The notes under the pieces were generated by a model. It saw only the letters and a program-made list of their open reading frames with translations, made no database searches and was not told the DNA's origin. A stretch of 64,000 nt of DNA from Halopenitus salinus (GTDB taxonomy: Archaea > Halobacteriota > Halobacteria > Halobacteriales > Haloferacaceae): the NCBI RefSeq assembly GCF_042662125.1, contig NZ_JBHSXL010000001.1, forward strand, positions 124,001 through 188,000, read 5' to 3'. The stretch's first letter is position 1. The number at the start of each line of letters is the position of its first letter. Below, one piece after another: positions 23,276-32,239 of this stretch. The position numbers and the translations under genes were made by a program.

Positions 23276-25591
23276 ATGGCTGTACTCTGGCTGGACGACG
23301 TGGACGCCGACGACGTCGATACCGTCGGCGGCAAGGCGGCCTCACTCGGTGAACTCACCGGCGCCGGGCTCCCGGTCCCGCCGGGGTTTACCGTGACCGC
23401 CGAAACGTACCGAACCTTCATAGAGGAGGCGGGGATCGACGAGGAGCTGTTCGCGGCCGTCGACGTCGATCCCGAGGACTCCGCGGCGCTCCGCGAAGCG
23501 GAGGAGCGCGCGAGGGAGCTGATCCTCGGAACCGAACTCCCGGCCGACGTACGCGAGGAGATCCTCGAGAACTATCGCCAGCTCGGGGAGGGACAAACGG
23601 AGGCGTTCGTCGCGGTTCGGTCCTCGGCCACGGCCGAGGATCTCCCGGACGCGTCCTTCGCCGGGCAACAGGACACCTATCTCAACGTTCGCGAGGCGGA
23701 GCTGCTCGAACGGGTGAAGGACTGTTGGGCGTCCCTCTTCACCCAGCGGGCGATCTACTACCGCCAACGGAAGGGCTTTCCCCACGAGGACGTCGATATC
23801 GCCGTCGTGGTACAGCGGATGGTCGACGCCGAGAAGTCCGGCGTGATGTTCACGAGCCATCCATCGAGCGGGGATCCACAGATCATCATCGAGGCGGCCT
23901 GGGGGCTCGGCGAGGCGGTCGTCTCCGGCTCCGTCTCCCCCGACAACTACGTCTACGACCGGCCGAGCGAGGAGGTGATCGAGGCCACGATCGCCGACAA
24001 GAAGGTGATGATGGAAAAGGACCCGGAGACCGGCGAGACCACGGAACGCGAGGTTCCGGAGGACCGGCGGGACGCGAGAGTGCTGACGGAGGCGGAGATC
24101 GAGGAGCTCGTCGCGCTTGGCGAACTCGTCGAGGACCATTACGGAACGCCACAGGACGTCGAGTGGGCCATCGTCGGCGACGAGGTGTTCATGCTTCAGT
24201 CGCGCCCCATAACGACGATAAACGAGTCGGACGGACGCGAGAACGGAACGACCGTCGACGAGGGCATGGAGGTCGAGGAGGGTGGAACCGGCCTCTCGTC
24301 GAACGAGGAGGACGACGTCCTCATCCAGGGGATCGGCTCGAGTCCGGGGATCGTCTCGGGAGCCGTCCGGATCGTCACCAAGCTCGACCACCTCGACCAG
24401 GTACAGGACGGCGACGTCCTGGTAACCGAGATGACGATGCCGGACATGGTTCCCGCGATGAAACGGGCGGCCGGGATCATCACCGACGAGGGCGGGATGA
24501 CGAGCCACGCCGCGATCGTCTCCCGGGAGCTCGGCGTTCCGGCGGTGGTCGGAACGGGATCGGGGACGAAGGCGCTCGAGAACGGCCAGCAGGTCACGAT
24601 CGACGGGGACAAGGGGACGGTTCGCGCCGGCGCGGGCGAGCAAGCCGAGACGGCGGAGGAACGCGAGCCGGTCGAGGCTGCACGCCCGGAGACGCCGGTC
24701 AAGCCGATGACCGCCACGGAGGTGAAGGTGAACGTCTCCATCCCGGAAGCTGCGGAACGAGCGGCCGCGACGGGGGCCGACGGGGTCGGACTGCTCCGCA
24801 TCGAACACATGGTGCTCACGCTCGGGAAAACGCCGGAGCGCTACATCGCGGAACACGGCGCACGCGCCTATCAGGACGAACTGATCGATGGGATCCGGAC
24901 CGTCGCCGACGAGTTCTACCCCCGACCCGTTCGGGTTCGAACGATGGACGCGCCGACGGACGAGTTTCGCGAACTCGAGGGGGGCGACGACGAGCCGAAC
25001 GAGCACAACCCAATGCTCGGCTGGCGCGGGCTCCGCCGAAGCCTCGACAAGCCGGACGTCTTCGAACACGAACTGGCGGCGTTCGCTCGGCTCTACGAGA
25101 TGGGCTACGACAACGTCGAGGTGATGTTTCCCCTCGTCAACGACGCCACGGACGTGAGGAAGGCGAGAGAGCACATGCGCTCGGCGGGCATCGATCCCGA
25201 GGCGCGCAGCTGGGGCGTGATGATCGAGACGCCCGCGAGCGCGCTCATGATCCGGGAGCTCGCCGAGGCCGGGATCGACTTCGCCTCCTTCGGGACCAAC
25301 GACCTGACGCAGTACACGCTCGCGGTCGACCGGAACAACGAACACGTCGCCGACCGGTTCGACGAGCTTCACCCCGCCGTCCTCGAGCTCATCGAGCGGA
25401 CGATCGAGACGTGTCGCGAACTCGACGTCGACACGAGCATCTGCGGGCAAGCCGGATCCCGGACCGAGATGGTCGATTTCCTCGTCGAGGCCGGCGTCTC
25501 GTCGATCTCGGCGAACATCGATGCCGTTAGGGACGTCCAACACGAGGTCAAGCGCAAGGAACAGCGGCTGTTGCTCGACTCGGTCCGATAG
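23276..25591 (+). CDS. ppsA: Phosphoenolpyruvate synthase
   Basis: The enzyme converts pyruvate and ATP to PEP, AMP and phosphate, the entry step of gluconeogenesis. The 771-residue protein has the N-terminal ATP-grasp part (GGKAASLGELTGAGLPVPPG; VRSSATAEDLPDASFAGQQD), the swivelling phosphohistidine domain DEGGMTSHAAIVSRELGVPA (about 405), and the C-terminal PEP-binding barrel with FGTNDLTQYTLAVDRNN and the catalytic-cysteine region SICGQAGS. It is full length. A TrmB-like site lies upstream, consistent with carbon control. Confidence 0.96.
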   Translation: MAVLWLDDVDADDVDTVGGKAASLGELTGAGLPVPPGFTVTAETYRTFIEEAGIDEELFAAVDVDPEDSAALREAEERARELILGTELPADVREEILENYRQLGEGQTEAFVAVRSSATAEDLPDASFAGQQDTYLNVREAELLERVKDCWASLFTQRAIYYRQRKGFPHEDVDIAVVVQRMVDAEKSGVMFTSHPSSGDPQIIIEAAWGLGEAVVSGSVSPDNYVYDRPSEEVIEATIADKKVMMEKDPETGETTEREVPEDRRDARVLTEAEIEELVALGELVEDHYGTPQDVEWAIVGDEVFMLQSRPITTINESDGRENGTTVDEGMEVEEGGTGLSSNEEDDVLIQGIGSSPGIVSGAVRIVTKLDHLDQVQDGDVLVTEMTMPDMVPAMKRAAGIITDEGGMTSHAAIVSRELGVPAVVGTGSGTKALENGQQVTIDGDKGTVRAGAGEQAETAEEREPVEAARPETPVKPMTATEVKVNVSIPEAAERAAATGADGVGLLRIEHMVLTLGKTPERYIAEHGARAYQDELIDGIRTVADEFYPRPVRVRTMDAPTDEFRELEGGDDEPNEHNPMLGWRGLRRSLDKPDVFEHELAAFARLYEMGYDNVEVMFPLVNDATDVRKAREHMRSAGIDPEARSWGVMIETPASALMIRELAEAGIDFASFGTNDLTQYTLAVDRNNEHVADRFDELHPAVLELIERTIETCRELDVDTSICGQAGSRTEMVDFLVEAGVSSISANIDAVRDVQHEVKRKEQRLLLDSVR

Positions 25592-25636
25592 CGATACGGA
25601 CCGATCGGCCGCGATAGTCCGGACACGAACCGATCC

Positions 25637-26707
25637 ATGCACCGATCACCCGTCGTCGACGCCGAATCGTTCGATCGCATCCTCTCGTCGATGTGTACGG
25701 AGCCCCATCCGGCGGCTCGCGAGGCCGCGGAGCGGTTTCTCGCGTCGAACCCCGGCGATCCCGCGACCTACGAGGAGATCGCCGAACTCGAGACGCGGGC
25801 GATCGACCTGCTGGCCGGGATCGTCGACCATCCCGATCCGAGGACGGCGGACGGCTACATCACCTCGGGCGGCACGGAGGCGAACGTACAGGCGGTCAGA
25901 GCGGCCAGGAACCGCTCCGACTCGGACGATCCGAACGTGGTCGCTCCCGAGAGCGCACACTTCTCGTTCACCAAGGCGGCGGAGCTGCTGGACGTGGAGC
26001 TTCGGACGGTCCCGCTCGATTCGAATCTGCGGGCGGATACCGACGCCGTCTCGGCCGCCGTCGACGCGGACACGGCGCTCGTGGTCGGGGTGGCGGGATC
26101 GACGGAGTACGGACGCGTGGACCCGATACCGGAGCTATCGGCGATCGCCGACGACGCCGGAGCTCGGATGCACGTCGATGCCGCGTGGGGCGGGTTCGTT
26201 CTCCCCTTCACCGAACACGACTGGAGCTTCGCGGATGCTCCGATCGACACGTTGACCGTGGATCCCCACAAGTTCGGGCGCGCCGTGGTTCCCGCCGGGG
26301 GACTGATCGCCCGGGACTCGACGACGCTCGACGCCCTGGCAGTCGAGACGCCGTACCTCGAGACGTACTCGCAGGCGACGCTGACGGGAACGCGAAGCGG
26401 TGCGGGCGTCGCGAGCGCCGTCGCCGTCATGGAGGAGCTGTGGCCCGACGGCTATCGCGAGACCGCGAGACGGTGTCAGCGGAACGCCGACTGGCTGGCG
26501 AGCGAGCTGGCGAGCCGGGGGTACGAAGTCGTCGCGCCGACGCTGCCGCTCGTCGCATCGTCGATCCCGGAGTCGACCATCGAGGAGCTTCGTGCGGCCG
26601 GCTGGAAGATCTCGCGGACCGCACGCGGCGAGGTCCGGGTCGTCTGCATGCCACACGTCACCCGCGAACAGCTCGAGGCGTTCCTTCGGGACCTCGATCG
26701 GATCTAG
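25637..26707 (+). CDS. mfnA: MfnA-type L-aspartate/tyrosine decarboxylase
   Basis: This PLP enzyme of 356 residues belongs to the group II decarboxylases. It has GYITSGGTEANVQAVRAAR, HFSFTKAAELLDVE, HVDAAWGGFVLPF with the cofactor aspartate, and the PLP lysine in TVDPHKFGRAVVPAGG. In haloarchaea this protein probably makes beta-alanine from aspartate for coenzyme A, whereas in methanogens it makes tyramine; the sequence alone does not decide. It starts 45 bases after ppsA and may share its transcript. Confidence 0.88.
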   Translation: MHRSPVVDAESFDRILSSMCTEPHPAAREAAERFLASNPGDPATYEEIAELETRAIDLLAGIVDHPDPRTADGYITSGGTEANVQAVRAARNRSDSDDPNVVAPESAHFSFTKAAELLDVELRTVPLDSNLRADTDAVSAAVDADTALVVGVAGSTEYGRVDPIPELSAIADDAGARMHVDAAWGGFVLPFTEHDWSFADAPIDTLTVDPHKFGRAVVPAGGLIARDSTTLDALAVETPYLETYSQATLTGTRSGAGVASAVAVMEELWPDGYRETARRCQRNADWLASELASRGYEVVAPTLPLVASSIPESTIEELRAAGWKISRTARGEVRVVCMPHVTREQLEAFLRDLDRI

Positions 26708-26942
26708 GCTAGGGAGCGGACGGAGGCGGGACGGACGGGTCCGGGATCGTCGGGATGGATCCGATGGCGACCAGGCGACACGGTTCGGTTCCTTCGACGG
26801 CTCGTCGCACACCCGCCTCGACCGTCGAAGGCGTCAGTCAACTCACGGGGCGTCTGGCTCTCGACCGGTAATGAACGTCCGCCTGAATCGGGGACACCGT
26901 CCGTCGATCGACGGTGGCCGTGACGACGCGAGACCAAACAGG

Positions 26943-26949
26943 TTTTAAG
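26943..26949 (+). promoter_or_regulatory. TATA-like box for the ribosomal protein/aIF2-alpha operon
   Basis: TTTTAAG lies about 38 bases before the rpl44e ATG at 26984, placing transcription start near 26973 with a leader of about a dozen bases. The 276-base spacer upstream (26708-26983) holds nothing else I can support. Confidence 0.45.
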
Positions 26950-26983
26950 AAACCACATCCAAGCGGACTGTAAGGTAGATACC

Positions 26984-27265
26984 ATGGAGATGCCACGCCG
27001 CTTTAACACGTACTGTCCGCATTGCGATTCCCACCAGGAACACGAGGTCGAGAAGGTCCGATCGGGACGACAGACGGGTCTGAAACGCGACGCACGCCAG
27101 CAGCGACGCGCGCTGGCGACGATCGGCAACGCCGGCGGGTACTCGAAGGTTCCCGGTGGCGACAAGCCGACGAAGAAGACGCATCTGAAGTACCGGTGTT
27201 CCGACTGCGGAAAGGCCCACATGCGAGAGGGATGGCGCGCCGGCCGTCTCACCTTCCAGGAGTAA
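26984..27265 (+). CDS. rpl44e: 50S ribosomal protein L44e
   Basis: The 93-residue large-subunit protein sits near the E site. It has MPRRFNTYCPHCDSHQEHEV and a second pair YRCSDCGKAHMREGW, giving the two C-x2-C zinc ligands. Length is normal. It is the first gene of a five-gene cluster also encoding S27e, aIF2-alpha, Nop10 and a PAC2 protein, an order conserved across archaea. ATG 26984 is used; a second ATG two codons later is also possible. Confidence 0.97.
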   Translation: MEMPRRFNTYCPHCDSHQEHEVEKVRSGRQTGLKRDARQQRRALATIGNAGGYSKVPGGDKPTKKTHLKYRCSDCGKAHMREGWRAGRLTFQE

Positions 27266-27266
27266 C

Positions 27267-27440
27267 ATGGCGGGAGACTTCATCCGCGTCGCATGCGGCG
27301 ACTGTGAGAACGAACAGACCGTCTTCGAGAAGGCGTCCACGAGCGTCGCCTGTGCCGTCTGCGGCACGACGCTCGCGACGCCGACCGGCGGCAAGGCCGA
27401 CATCGAAGGCGAGATCGTAGAGACCGTCGAGGCACGGTAA
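27267..27440 (+). CDS. rps27e: 30S ribosomal protein S27e
   Basis: The 57-residue zinc ribbon protein reads MAGDFIRVACGDCENEQTVF and VACAVCGTTLATPTGGKADI, with C-x2-C pairs separated by 14 residues. It starts one base after the rpl44e stop, so translation is coupled. Size and sequence match archaeal S27e throughout. Confidence 0.96.
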   Translation: MAGDFIRVACGDCENEQTVFEKASTSVACAVCGTTLATPTGGKADIEGEIVETVEAR

Positions 27441-27457
27441 CCGCCTCACCACGACTC

Positions 27458-28258
27458 ATGAAGTACAGCGGATGGCCCGAACCCGGCGAGCTCGTGGTCG
27501 GCGAGATCGACGAGATCGCCGACTTCGGCGTCTTCGTCGACCTCGATGAGTACGAGGACAAACGCGGCCTCTGTCACATAAGCGAGGTCGCGTCCGGCTG
27601 GATCAAGAACGTTCGCGATCACGTCCGCGAGGGACAGACGGTCGTCGCGAAGGTGCTCGAGGTGGACGAGTCGTCCCAGCAGATCGATCTCTCGATCAAG
27701 GACGTCAACGAGCACCAGCGCAAGGAGAAGATCCAGGAGTGGAAAAACGAGCAGAAGGCCGACAACTGGATGCTGCTGGCGCTCGGCGAGGACGTCTCCG
27801 ACGACCGCTACGGGACGGTCGCGAACGCGCTGCTTTCGGAGCACGAGTCGCTGTACGACGCCTTCGAGAGCGCGGCGATCCACGGTTCCGAGGCGCTGGA
27901 CGCGATCGACCTCGACGACGACGTGGCAGAGCGCATCGTGGAGACGGCACGCGAGAACGTCTCCGTTCCCTACGTCGACGTCACCGGCTACGTCGACCTC
28001 GAGTGTGCCGAACCCGACGGGATCGACCACCTGAAGGCCGCCCTGGAGGCCGCGGAGGGGAACGGCGAGGTGCCCGAGGAGGTCGAACTCGAGGTCTCCT
28101 ACGTCGGCTCGCCCGAGTACCGCATCCGGGTACGAGCGCCCGACTACAAGACCGCGGAGGACGAACTCGAGGCGGCCGCAAAGCGAGCACGGACCTCGAT
28201 CGAGTCGGTCGGCGGAACCGGCAATTTCCACCGCGACCGTCACGAGGACGACGAGTAA
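27458..28258 (+). CDS. eif2a: Translation initiation factor aIF2 alpha subunit
   Basis: aIF2-alpha helps the gamma subunit hold initiator tRNA. The 266-residue protein has an N-terminal S1 domain (PGELVVGEIDEIADFGVFVD ... KRGLCHISEVASGWIKNVRD), a helical middle domain, and a C-terminal alpha-beta domain (VSYVGSPEYRIRVRAPDYK). The eukaryotic phosphorylation-loop serine region is replaced by ASGWIKN. It lies 17 bases after rps27e in the conserved cluster. Confidence 0.96.
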   Translation: MKYSGWPEPGELVVGEIDEIADFGVFVDLDEYEDKRGLCHISEVASGWIKNVRDHVREGQTVVAKVLEVDESSQQIDLSIKDVNEHQRKEKIQEWKNEQKADNWMLLALGEDVSDDRYGTVANALLSEHESLYDAFESAAIHGSEALDAIDLDDDVAERIVETARENVSVPYVDVTGYVDLECAEPDGIDHLKAALEAAEGNGEVPEEVELEVSYVGSPEYRIRVRAPDYKTAEDELEAAAKRARTSIESVGGTGNFHRDRHEDDE

Positions 28259-28273
28259 CGGGGTCGGACGCCC

Positions 28274-28471
28274 GTGAAATCCCCGATCCGCGTCTGTGGC
28301 TCCTGGCGGGAGGCCCACGATCGCCCGGTATACACCTTCGGCGATCGGTGTCCGAACTGTGGTGCCGAAACCGAGAACAGCGCCCCGCCGCCGTTTTCTC
28401 CCGAGGATCGATACGGGGAGTATCGTCGACGCGCTCGCGGCGAGCGGGACGGTCCCGTTCCGGACGAGTGA
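28274..28471 (+). CDS. nop10: H/ACA ribonucleoprotein protein Nop10
   Basis: Nop10 is a core part of the H/ACA pseudouridylation particle. The 65-residue protein has IRVCGSWREAHDRPVYTFGD and CPNCGAETENSAPPPFSPED, matching the zinc-binding archaeal form; the first position carries VCGS and the second CPNC. The start is GTG 28274, 15 bases after the eif2a stop. The C-terminal tail is basic then acidic, longer than in methanogens. Confidence 0.93.
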   Translation: MKSPIRVCGSWREAHDRPVYTFGDRCPNCGAETENSAPPPFSPEDRYGEYRRRARGERDGPVPDE

Positions 28472-28563
28472 GTTCGTGGACGGGCAGACGAGCCTGACGA
28501 TCGAGGCTCCCAACGGAACGGGGAGACGACTCGGAGGGGAGAATTCCGGACGAATGAGCACGC

Positions 28564-28570
28564 ACTTATG
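28564..28570 (+). promoter_or_regulatory. TATA-like box for the PAC2 gene
   Basis: ACTTATG is centred 27 bases before ATG 28594. This suggests that the PAC2 gene has its own leaderless promoter in addition to read-through from nop10, and supports ATG 28594 over the GTG three codons earlier. Confidence 0.5.
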
Positions 28571-28593
28571 CCCCGCGAACCGGAGTGTACGCC

Positions 28594-29346
28594 ATGGACG
28601 ACATCGAGATCGACGAGGTCGAGACTCCGGAGCTCGAGGACCCGGTTTTGATCGAGGGGCTCCCGGGGGTCGGACACGTCGGGAAGCTGGCCGCCGAACA
28701 CCTCCTCGAGGAGTGTGAGAGCACGCTGGTTCGCCGGGTGTACGCCACGGAGTTCCCCCCGCAGGTGACCGTCGACGACGAGGGCGTCTCGGAGCTGACA
28801 TGCGCCGAGTTCCACGCGGTCCGGACGAACGGCGTCGACCTGCTCGTGTTGACCGGCGACCACCAGGCGGCGACGAACGCCGGACACTACCGGCTCACGG
28901 ACGCCTTCCTCGACGTCGCGGAGTCGTTCGGCGTCGAGCGGGCGTTCGCGCTGGGCGGCGTGCCGACCGGCGAACTCGTCGAGGAGTACTCGGTGCTCGC
29001 CGCGGTGAGCGACGGCGGGATGCGCGAGGAACTCGAGGCGGTCGGCGTCGAGTTCCGGTCCGACGAGCCGGCCGGCGGGATCGTCGGTGTCTCCGGACTG
29101 GTTCTCGGCCTCGGAGGGCGTCGCGGACTGTCGGCCGCCTGCCTGATGGGCGAGACGAGCGGATATCTGGTGGACCCCAAAAGCGCCCGCGCGGTGCTCG
29201 AGGTACTCGAGGAGCACCTCGGCTTCGAGGTCGACTTCGAATCGCTCGAGGAGCGCGCCGAGGAGATGGAGGAGGTCACGGGGAAGATCCAGGAGATGCA
29301 GGAGGGCCCCTCGATGGGCGACGACGAGCTTCGATACATCGGCTGA
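28594..29346 (+). CDS. PAC2 family protein (proteasome assembly chaperone-like)
   Basis: The 250-residue protein has the PAC2 pattern: DPVLIEGLPGVGHVGKLAAE near the start, LLVLTGDHQAATNAGHYRL, FALGGVPTGEL and VGVSGLVLGLGGRRGL, followed by a C-terminal coiled-coil helix rich in Glu. Archaeal PAC2 proteins are thought to assist proteasome assembly or to bind small molecules; function is inferred by family. It closes the L44e-S27e-aIF2a-Nop10 cluster. Confidence 0.88.
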   Translation: MDDIEIDEVETPELEDPVLIEGLPGVGHVGKLAAEHLLEECESTLVRRVYATEFPPQVTVDDEGVSELTCAEFHAVRTNGVDLLVLTGDHQAATNAGHYRLTDAFLDVAESFGVERAFALGGVPTGELVEEYSVLAAVSDGGMREELEAVGVEFRSDEPAGGIVGVSGLVLGLGGRRGLSAACLMGETSGYLVDPKSARAVLEVLEEHLGFEVDFESLEERAEEMEEVTGKIQEMQEGPSMGDDELRYIG

Positions 29347-29503
29347 GGAGCTGCGGTACATCGGCGGAGAAACGAAGCGATCGGAGTCGAATCGGACGGC
29401 TCGAGCGAGCGCCGATCGGGACGGGACGGGTGATCACCGATCCGGACGGTTCGATCGATCGGCGACCCGAACGAGTCGGCCGATCGCCAGCGGGGCCGGC
29501 AGG

Positions 29504-29510
29504 CCTATAC
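29504..29510 (+). promoter_or_regulatory. TATA-like box for the thiolase gene
   Basis: CCTATAC is centred about 26 bases before ATG 29533, consistent with a leaderless thiolase/DUF35 transcript. Confidence 0.5.
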
Positions 29511-29532
29511 CGCGCGGGGCGAATCCCTCATT

Positions 29533-30699
29533 ATGGGAAGCGCACGCATCGCCGGCGTCGGGCTCACCCGGTTCGGGAGCCATCCGGAGCGGACCGGGCG
29601 CGAGCTGTTCGCGCGGGCGGCCGCGGAGGCGATGGAGGACGCGGGCGTCCCGCGATCGGACGTCGAGACGCTCAACTACGGCAACTACATGGGATCGATC
29701 GCGGAGAACCAGGGCCACCAGGCCCCCCTGATGGCCGAGGCCGCCGGGGTCTCGTGTCCGGCGACGCGCTACGAGGAGGCGTGTGCGTCCGCGGGAGTGG
29801 CGGTTCGCGAGGCAGTCCGAGCAGTCCGGGCCGGCGACGTCGACGTCGCGATCGCCGGCGGCATGGAGCGGATGAGTCACCTCGAGACGGACGCCGTGAC
29901 CGCGGGGCTGGCGACGGCGGCGGACGACCTCCTCGAGGTGAAGGCGGGGATGACCTTCCCCGGCGCCTACGCGCTCATGGCGCGGTCGTACTTCGAGACC
30001 TACGGCGGAACGCGCCGCGATCTCGCACACATCGCGAGCAAGAACCACGAGAATGCGGTCCCGAACGAGTACGCACAGTACCGCAATCGGGTGAGCGTCG
30101 ATCGCGCGCTCGAGTCCCCGACGGTGGCGTCCCCCTTACACCTGTTCGACGCCTGTCCGATCACCGACGGCGCCAGCGCCGTGGTGTTCGTCTCGGAGCG
30201 CTACGCGGACTCGGAGGACGTCGACGCGCCGGTCGCCGTGACCGGGTCGGGCCAGGGAACGGATCGGATGGTGCTCGCGGACCGCGAGTTCCTGGCGCGG
30301 ACGCCGGCCGCGACCCGTGCCGCGGAGTCAGCCTATGGGGAGGCCGGAATCGGTCCGGAGGACGTCGACGTCGCGGAGGTGCACGACTGTTTCACGATCG
30401 CGGAGGTGCTCGCGATCGAGTCGCTCGGCTTCGCTCCGAACGGGGAGGGGATCGCCGCGGCACGCGAGGGGCTCACGACGGCCGACGGCGACCTGCCGGT
30501 CAACCTCTCCGGCGGGCTGAAGGCGAAGGGTCACCCGGTGGGCGCGACCGGCGGCTCGCAGATCGTGGAGGTGACCCGGCTGCTTCGGGGGGATCACCCG
30601 AACGCGGAACACGTCCCCGACGCCGACGTCGGAGTCGCACACAACGCCGGCGGCAGCGTCGCGAGCGCCGTGGTGCACGTCCTGGAGGTGGTCGCGTGA
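29533..30699 (+). CDS. Thiolase family protein (acetyl-CoA acetyltransferase, SCP2-like)
   Basis: The 388-residue protein shows thiolase landmarks: the nucleophile cysteine in RYEEACASAGVAVREAV (about residue 79), VAEVHDCFTIAEVLAIE, and the C-terminal GGLKAKGHPVGATGG with its histidine. It belongs to the archaeal type that works with a DUF35 OB-fold protein and, in other archaea, with HMG-CoA synthase to make HMG-CoA for isoprenoid lipids. The next gene is exactly such a DUF35 protein and overlaps by four bases. Confidence 0.92.
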   Translation: MGSARIAGVGLTRFGSHPERTGRELFARAAAEAMEDAGVPRSDVETLNYGNYMGSIAENQGHQAPLMAEAAGVSCPATRYEEACASAGVAVREAVRAVRAGDVDVAIAGGMERMSHLETDAVTAGLATAADDLLEVKAGMTFPGAYALMARSYFETYGGTRRDLAHIASKNHENAVPNEYAQYRNRVSVDRALESPTVASPLHLFDACPITDGASAVVFVSERYADSEDVDAPVAVTGSGQGTDRMVLADREFLARTPAATRAAESAYGEAGIGPEDVDVAEVHDCFTIAEVLAIESLGFAPNGEGIAAAREGLTTADGDLPVNLSGGLKAKGHPVGATGGSQIVEVTRLLRGDHPNAEHVPDADVGVAHNAGGSVASAVVHVLEVVA

Positions 30700-31175
30700 G
30701 CGACGACGGTGGGGACGACCTCGATCGAAGCGAGGACGACGCGGGTTCCGTCGACCGAGGCGAGGGCGACGCGCCGATCGAGTCACGGATCGCGAACACG
30801 AGCCACGACGAGTGGCTCGACGCGCTCGCGGACGGCGAGGGATACGCGATGCGATGTCCGAACGGCCACGCCGCGTTGCCCCCGCGTGTCGTCTGTCCGG
30901 ACTGCGGCTCGAGCGATCTGTCGAAGGAACGGCTCCCCCCGACGGGGACGGTGAAGACGTTCACCGTGGTCCACGTCGGTGCGCCCGAGTTCGCCGCCGA
31001 CGTGCCGTACGTCACGGCTATCGCCGCGTTCGGCCCGATCCGACTCACGGGGCTGCTCCGCGGCGTCGAGGCGGCGGACGAGGCGATCCCGATCGGCCTC
31101 GAGGTCGAGGCGGGCGTCGAAACGCGCGAGGACGGAGGTCGAGCGGTCGCCCTTCGGCCGGTCGAGATGCCCTGA
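30696..31175 (+). CDS. Zn-ribbon/OB-fold DUF35 acyl-CoA-binding protein
   Basis: The start GTG 30696 overlaps the thiolase stop (GTGA). After an acidic N-terminal tail of about 30 residues, the rubredoxin-like ribbon CPNGHAALPPRVVCPDCGS precedes an OB-fold (TGTVKTFTVVHVGAPEF; TGLLRGVEAADEAIPIG). DUF35 proteins shuttle acyl-CoA between thiolase and its partner enzyme. The first zinc pair here reads C-P-N-G, lacking the second cysteine of a C-x2-C, so the ribbon may be partly degenerate. Confidence 0.9.
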   Translation: MSDDGGDDLDRSEDDAGSVDRGEGDAPIESRIANTSHDEWLDALADGEGYAMRCPNGHAALPPRVVCPDCGSSDLSKERLPPTGTVKTFTVVHVGAPEFAADVPYVTAIAAFGPIRLTGLLRGVEAADEAIPIGLEVEAGVETREDGGRAVALRPVEMP

Positions 31176-31230
31176 AGATCCCGGAGGGCCGGTCTCCGGA
31201 TCGAAAGCCCGCTTCGGGGGTCGAGAAGGC

Positions 31231-32184
31231 TCAGATATCCGATTCGCCGGGCCGCCCCTCGAAGGCGTCCCGGACCACATCGAGAAACACGTCCGGGTGT
31301 TCGACGTGAGGAAGCAGCTTGGCCCGATCGAGGACGACGAGGGCGCTATCGGTCGATTCGGCGAGCGAGCGCCCCTCCGAGAGGGGCGTGATCTCGGTCT
31401 CGCGCCCCCACACCAGCGTGACGGGCGCGTCGATGGCCGCGACTTCCGCGGCGAGGTCGACGTCGGCGTTGAGGTGTCCCGAAACGAACGAGGCCGGCGC
31501 GTATCGCGTGCCCTCGACGTGGGCGGTACGCCACTCGTAATCGATCCACTCGGGGGTGGCCGCGTCGGGGTCGTAGTAGCCGTGATCGGCGTTGAAGTAC
31601 CGGATCGACGGCTTCGAGGCGATCAGGTTGAACAGGCCCTCGCCGAGGACGGGACTCCGAAGGAGCTCGCGAAGCCACGTCTTCGGCGGATCGGGGCCGG
31701 CGACCGCGGTGGGAACGACGAGGGTGGCCGTCCGGAGCGACACGTCCGGGTGGTCGGCGACCGTGGCGACGTAGGCCGCCGACAGCGAGGAGGCGACGAC
31801 GTGCGGACGATCGAACGACGCGAGGAACTCGCGGAGGAACTCCCGATAGAGGGTCGCGGAATATCGAAGCGGCGGACGATCCGATCGGCCGAATCCGGGA
31901 AGGTCCGGGGCGACGACGTGGTGGTCCTCGGCGAGGTCCTCGAAGATCGCCCGCCACTCGCCCGCGGATCCGGCGGCGTTGACGCCGTGGACTAACACGA
32001 CCGTCGGGTCCTCGGGGTCGCCCGCCTCGACGGTCGCGACGTCCATCCCGCGCCAGGAGACGGTCCCCGGATCGCCGGAGAGCGGCGGCTCCAACGAGTC
32101 GAGGTCCCCACGAAGCGCTCGGTTGCCCGCGACCGCCGCCCCGATCCCCACCGCGACCGCGCTCGCCAGCCGCTTTCGGTTCAT
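31231..32184 (-). CDS. Alpha/beta-fold hydrolase
   Basis: The 317-residue protein has an N-terminal hydrophobic stretch (LASAVAVGIGAAVAGN) that may anchor it to the membrane. The hydrolase fold shows VVLVHGVNAAGSAGEW (oxyanion region), DLPGFGRSDRP, the nucleophile elbow VVASSLSAAYVATV, an acid after WGRETEITP, and a late histidine LLPHVEHPDVF. The elbow is A-S-S-L-S instead of the usual G-x-S-x-G. Substrate unknown. It is a single gene between two convergent or divergent neighbours. Confidence 0.85.
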   Translation of the reverse strand: MNRKRLASAVAVGIGAAVAGNRALRGDLDSLEPPLSGDPGTVSWRGMDVATVEAGDPEDPTVVLVHGVNAAGSAGEWRAIFEDLAEDHHVVAPDLPGFGRSDRPPLRYSATLYREFLREFLASFDRPHVVASSLSAAYVATVADHPDVSLRTATLVVPTAVAGPDPPKTWLRELLRSPVLGEGLFNLIASKPSIRYFNADHGYYDPDAATPEWIDYEWRTAHVEGTRYAPASFVSGHLNADVDLAAEVAAIDAPVTLVWGRETEITPLSEGRSLAESTDSALVVLDRAKLLPHVEHPDVFLDVVRDAFEGRPGESDI

Positions 32185-32239
32185 GTCGGTACGTCGGTCC
32201 CCTCGGGCTTATGGCTGGCGCGTCCCGGCAATGGCGACC

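Noticed and set aside
23342..25642. 766-codon frame opposite ppsA
   Set aside because: Antisense shadow of PEP synthase; no promoter and no family similarity.
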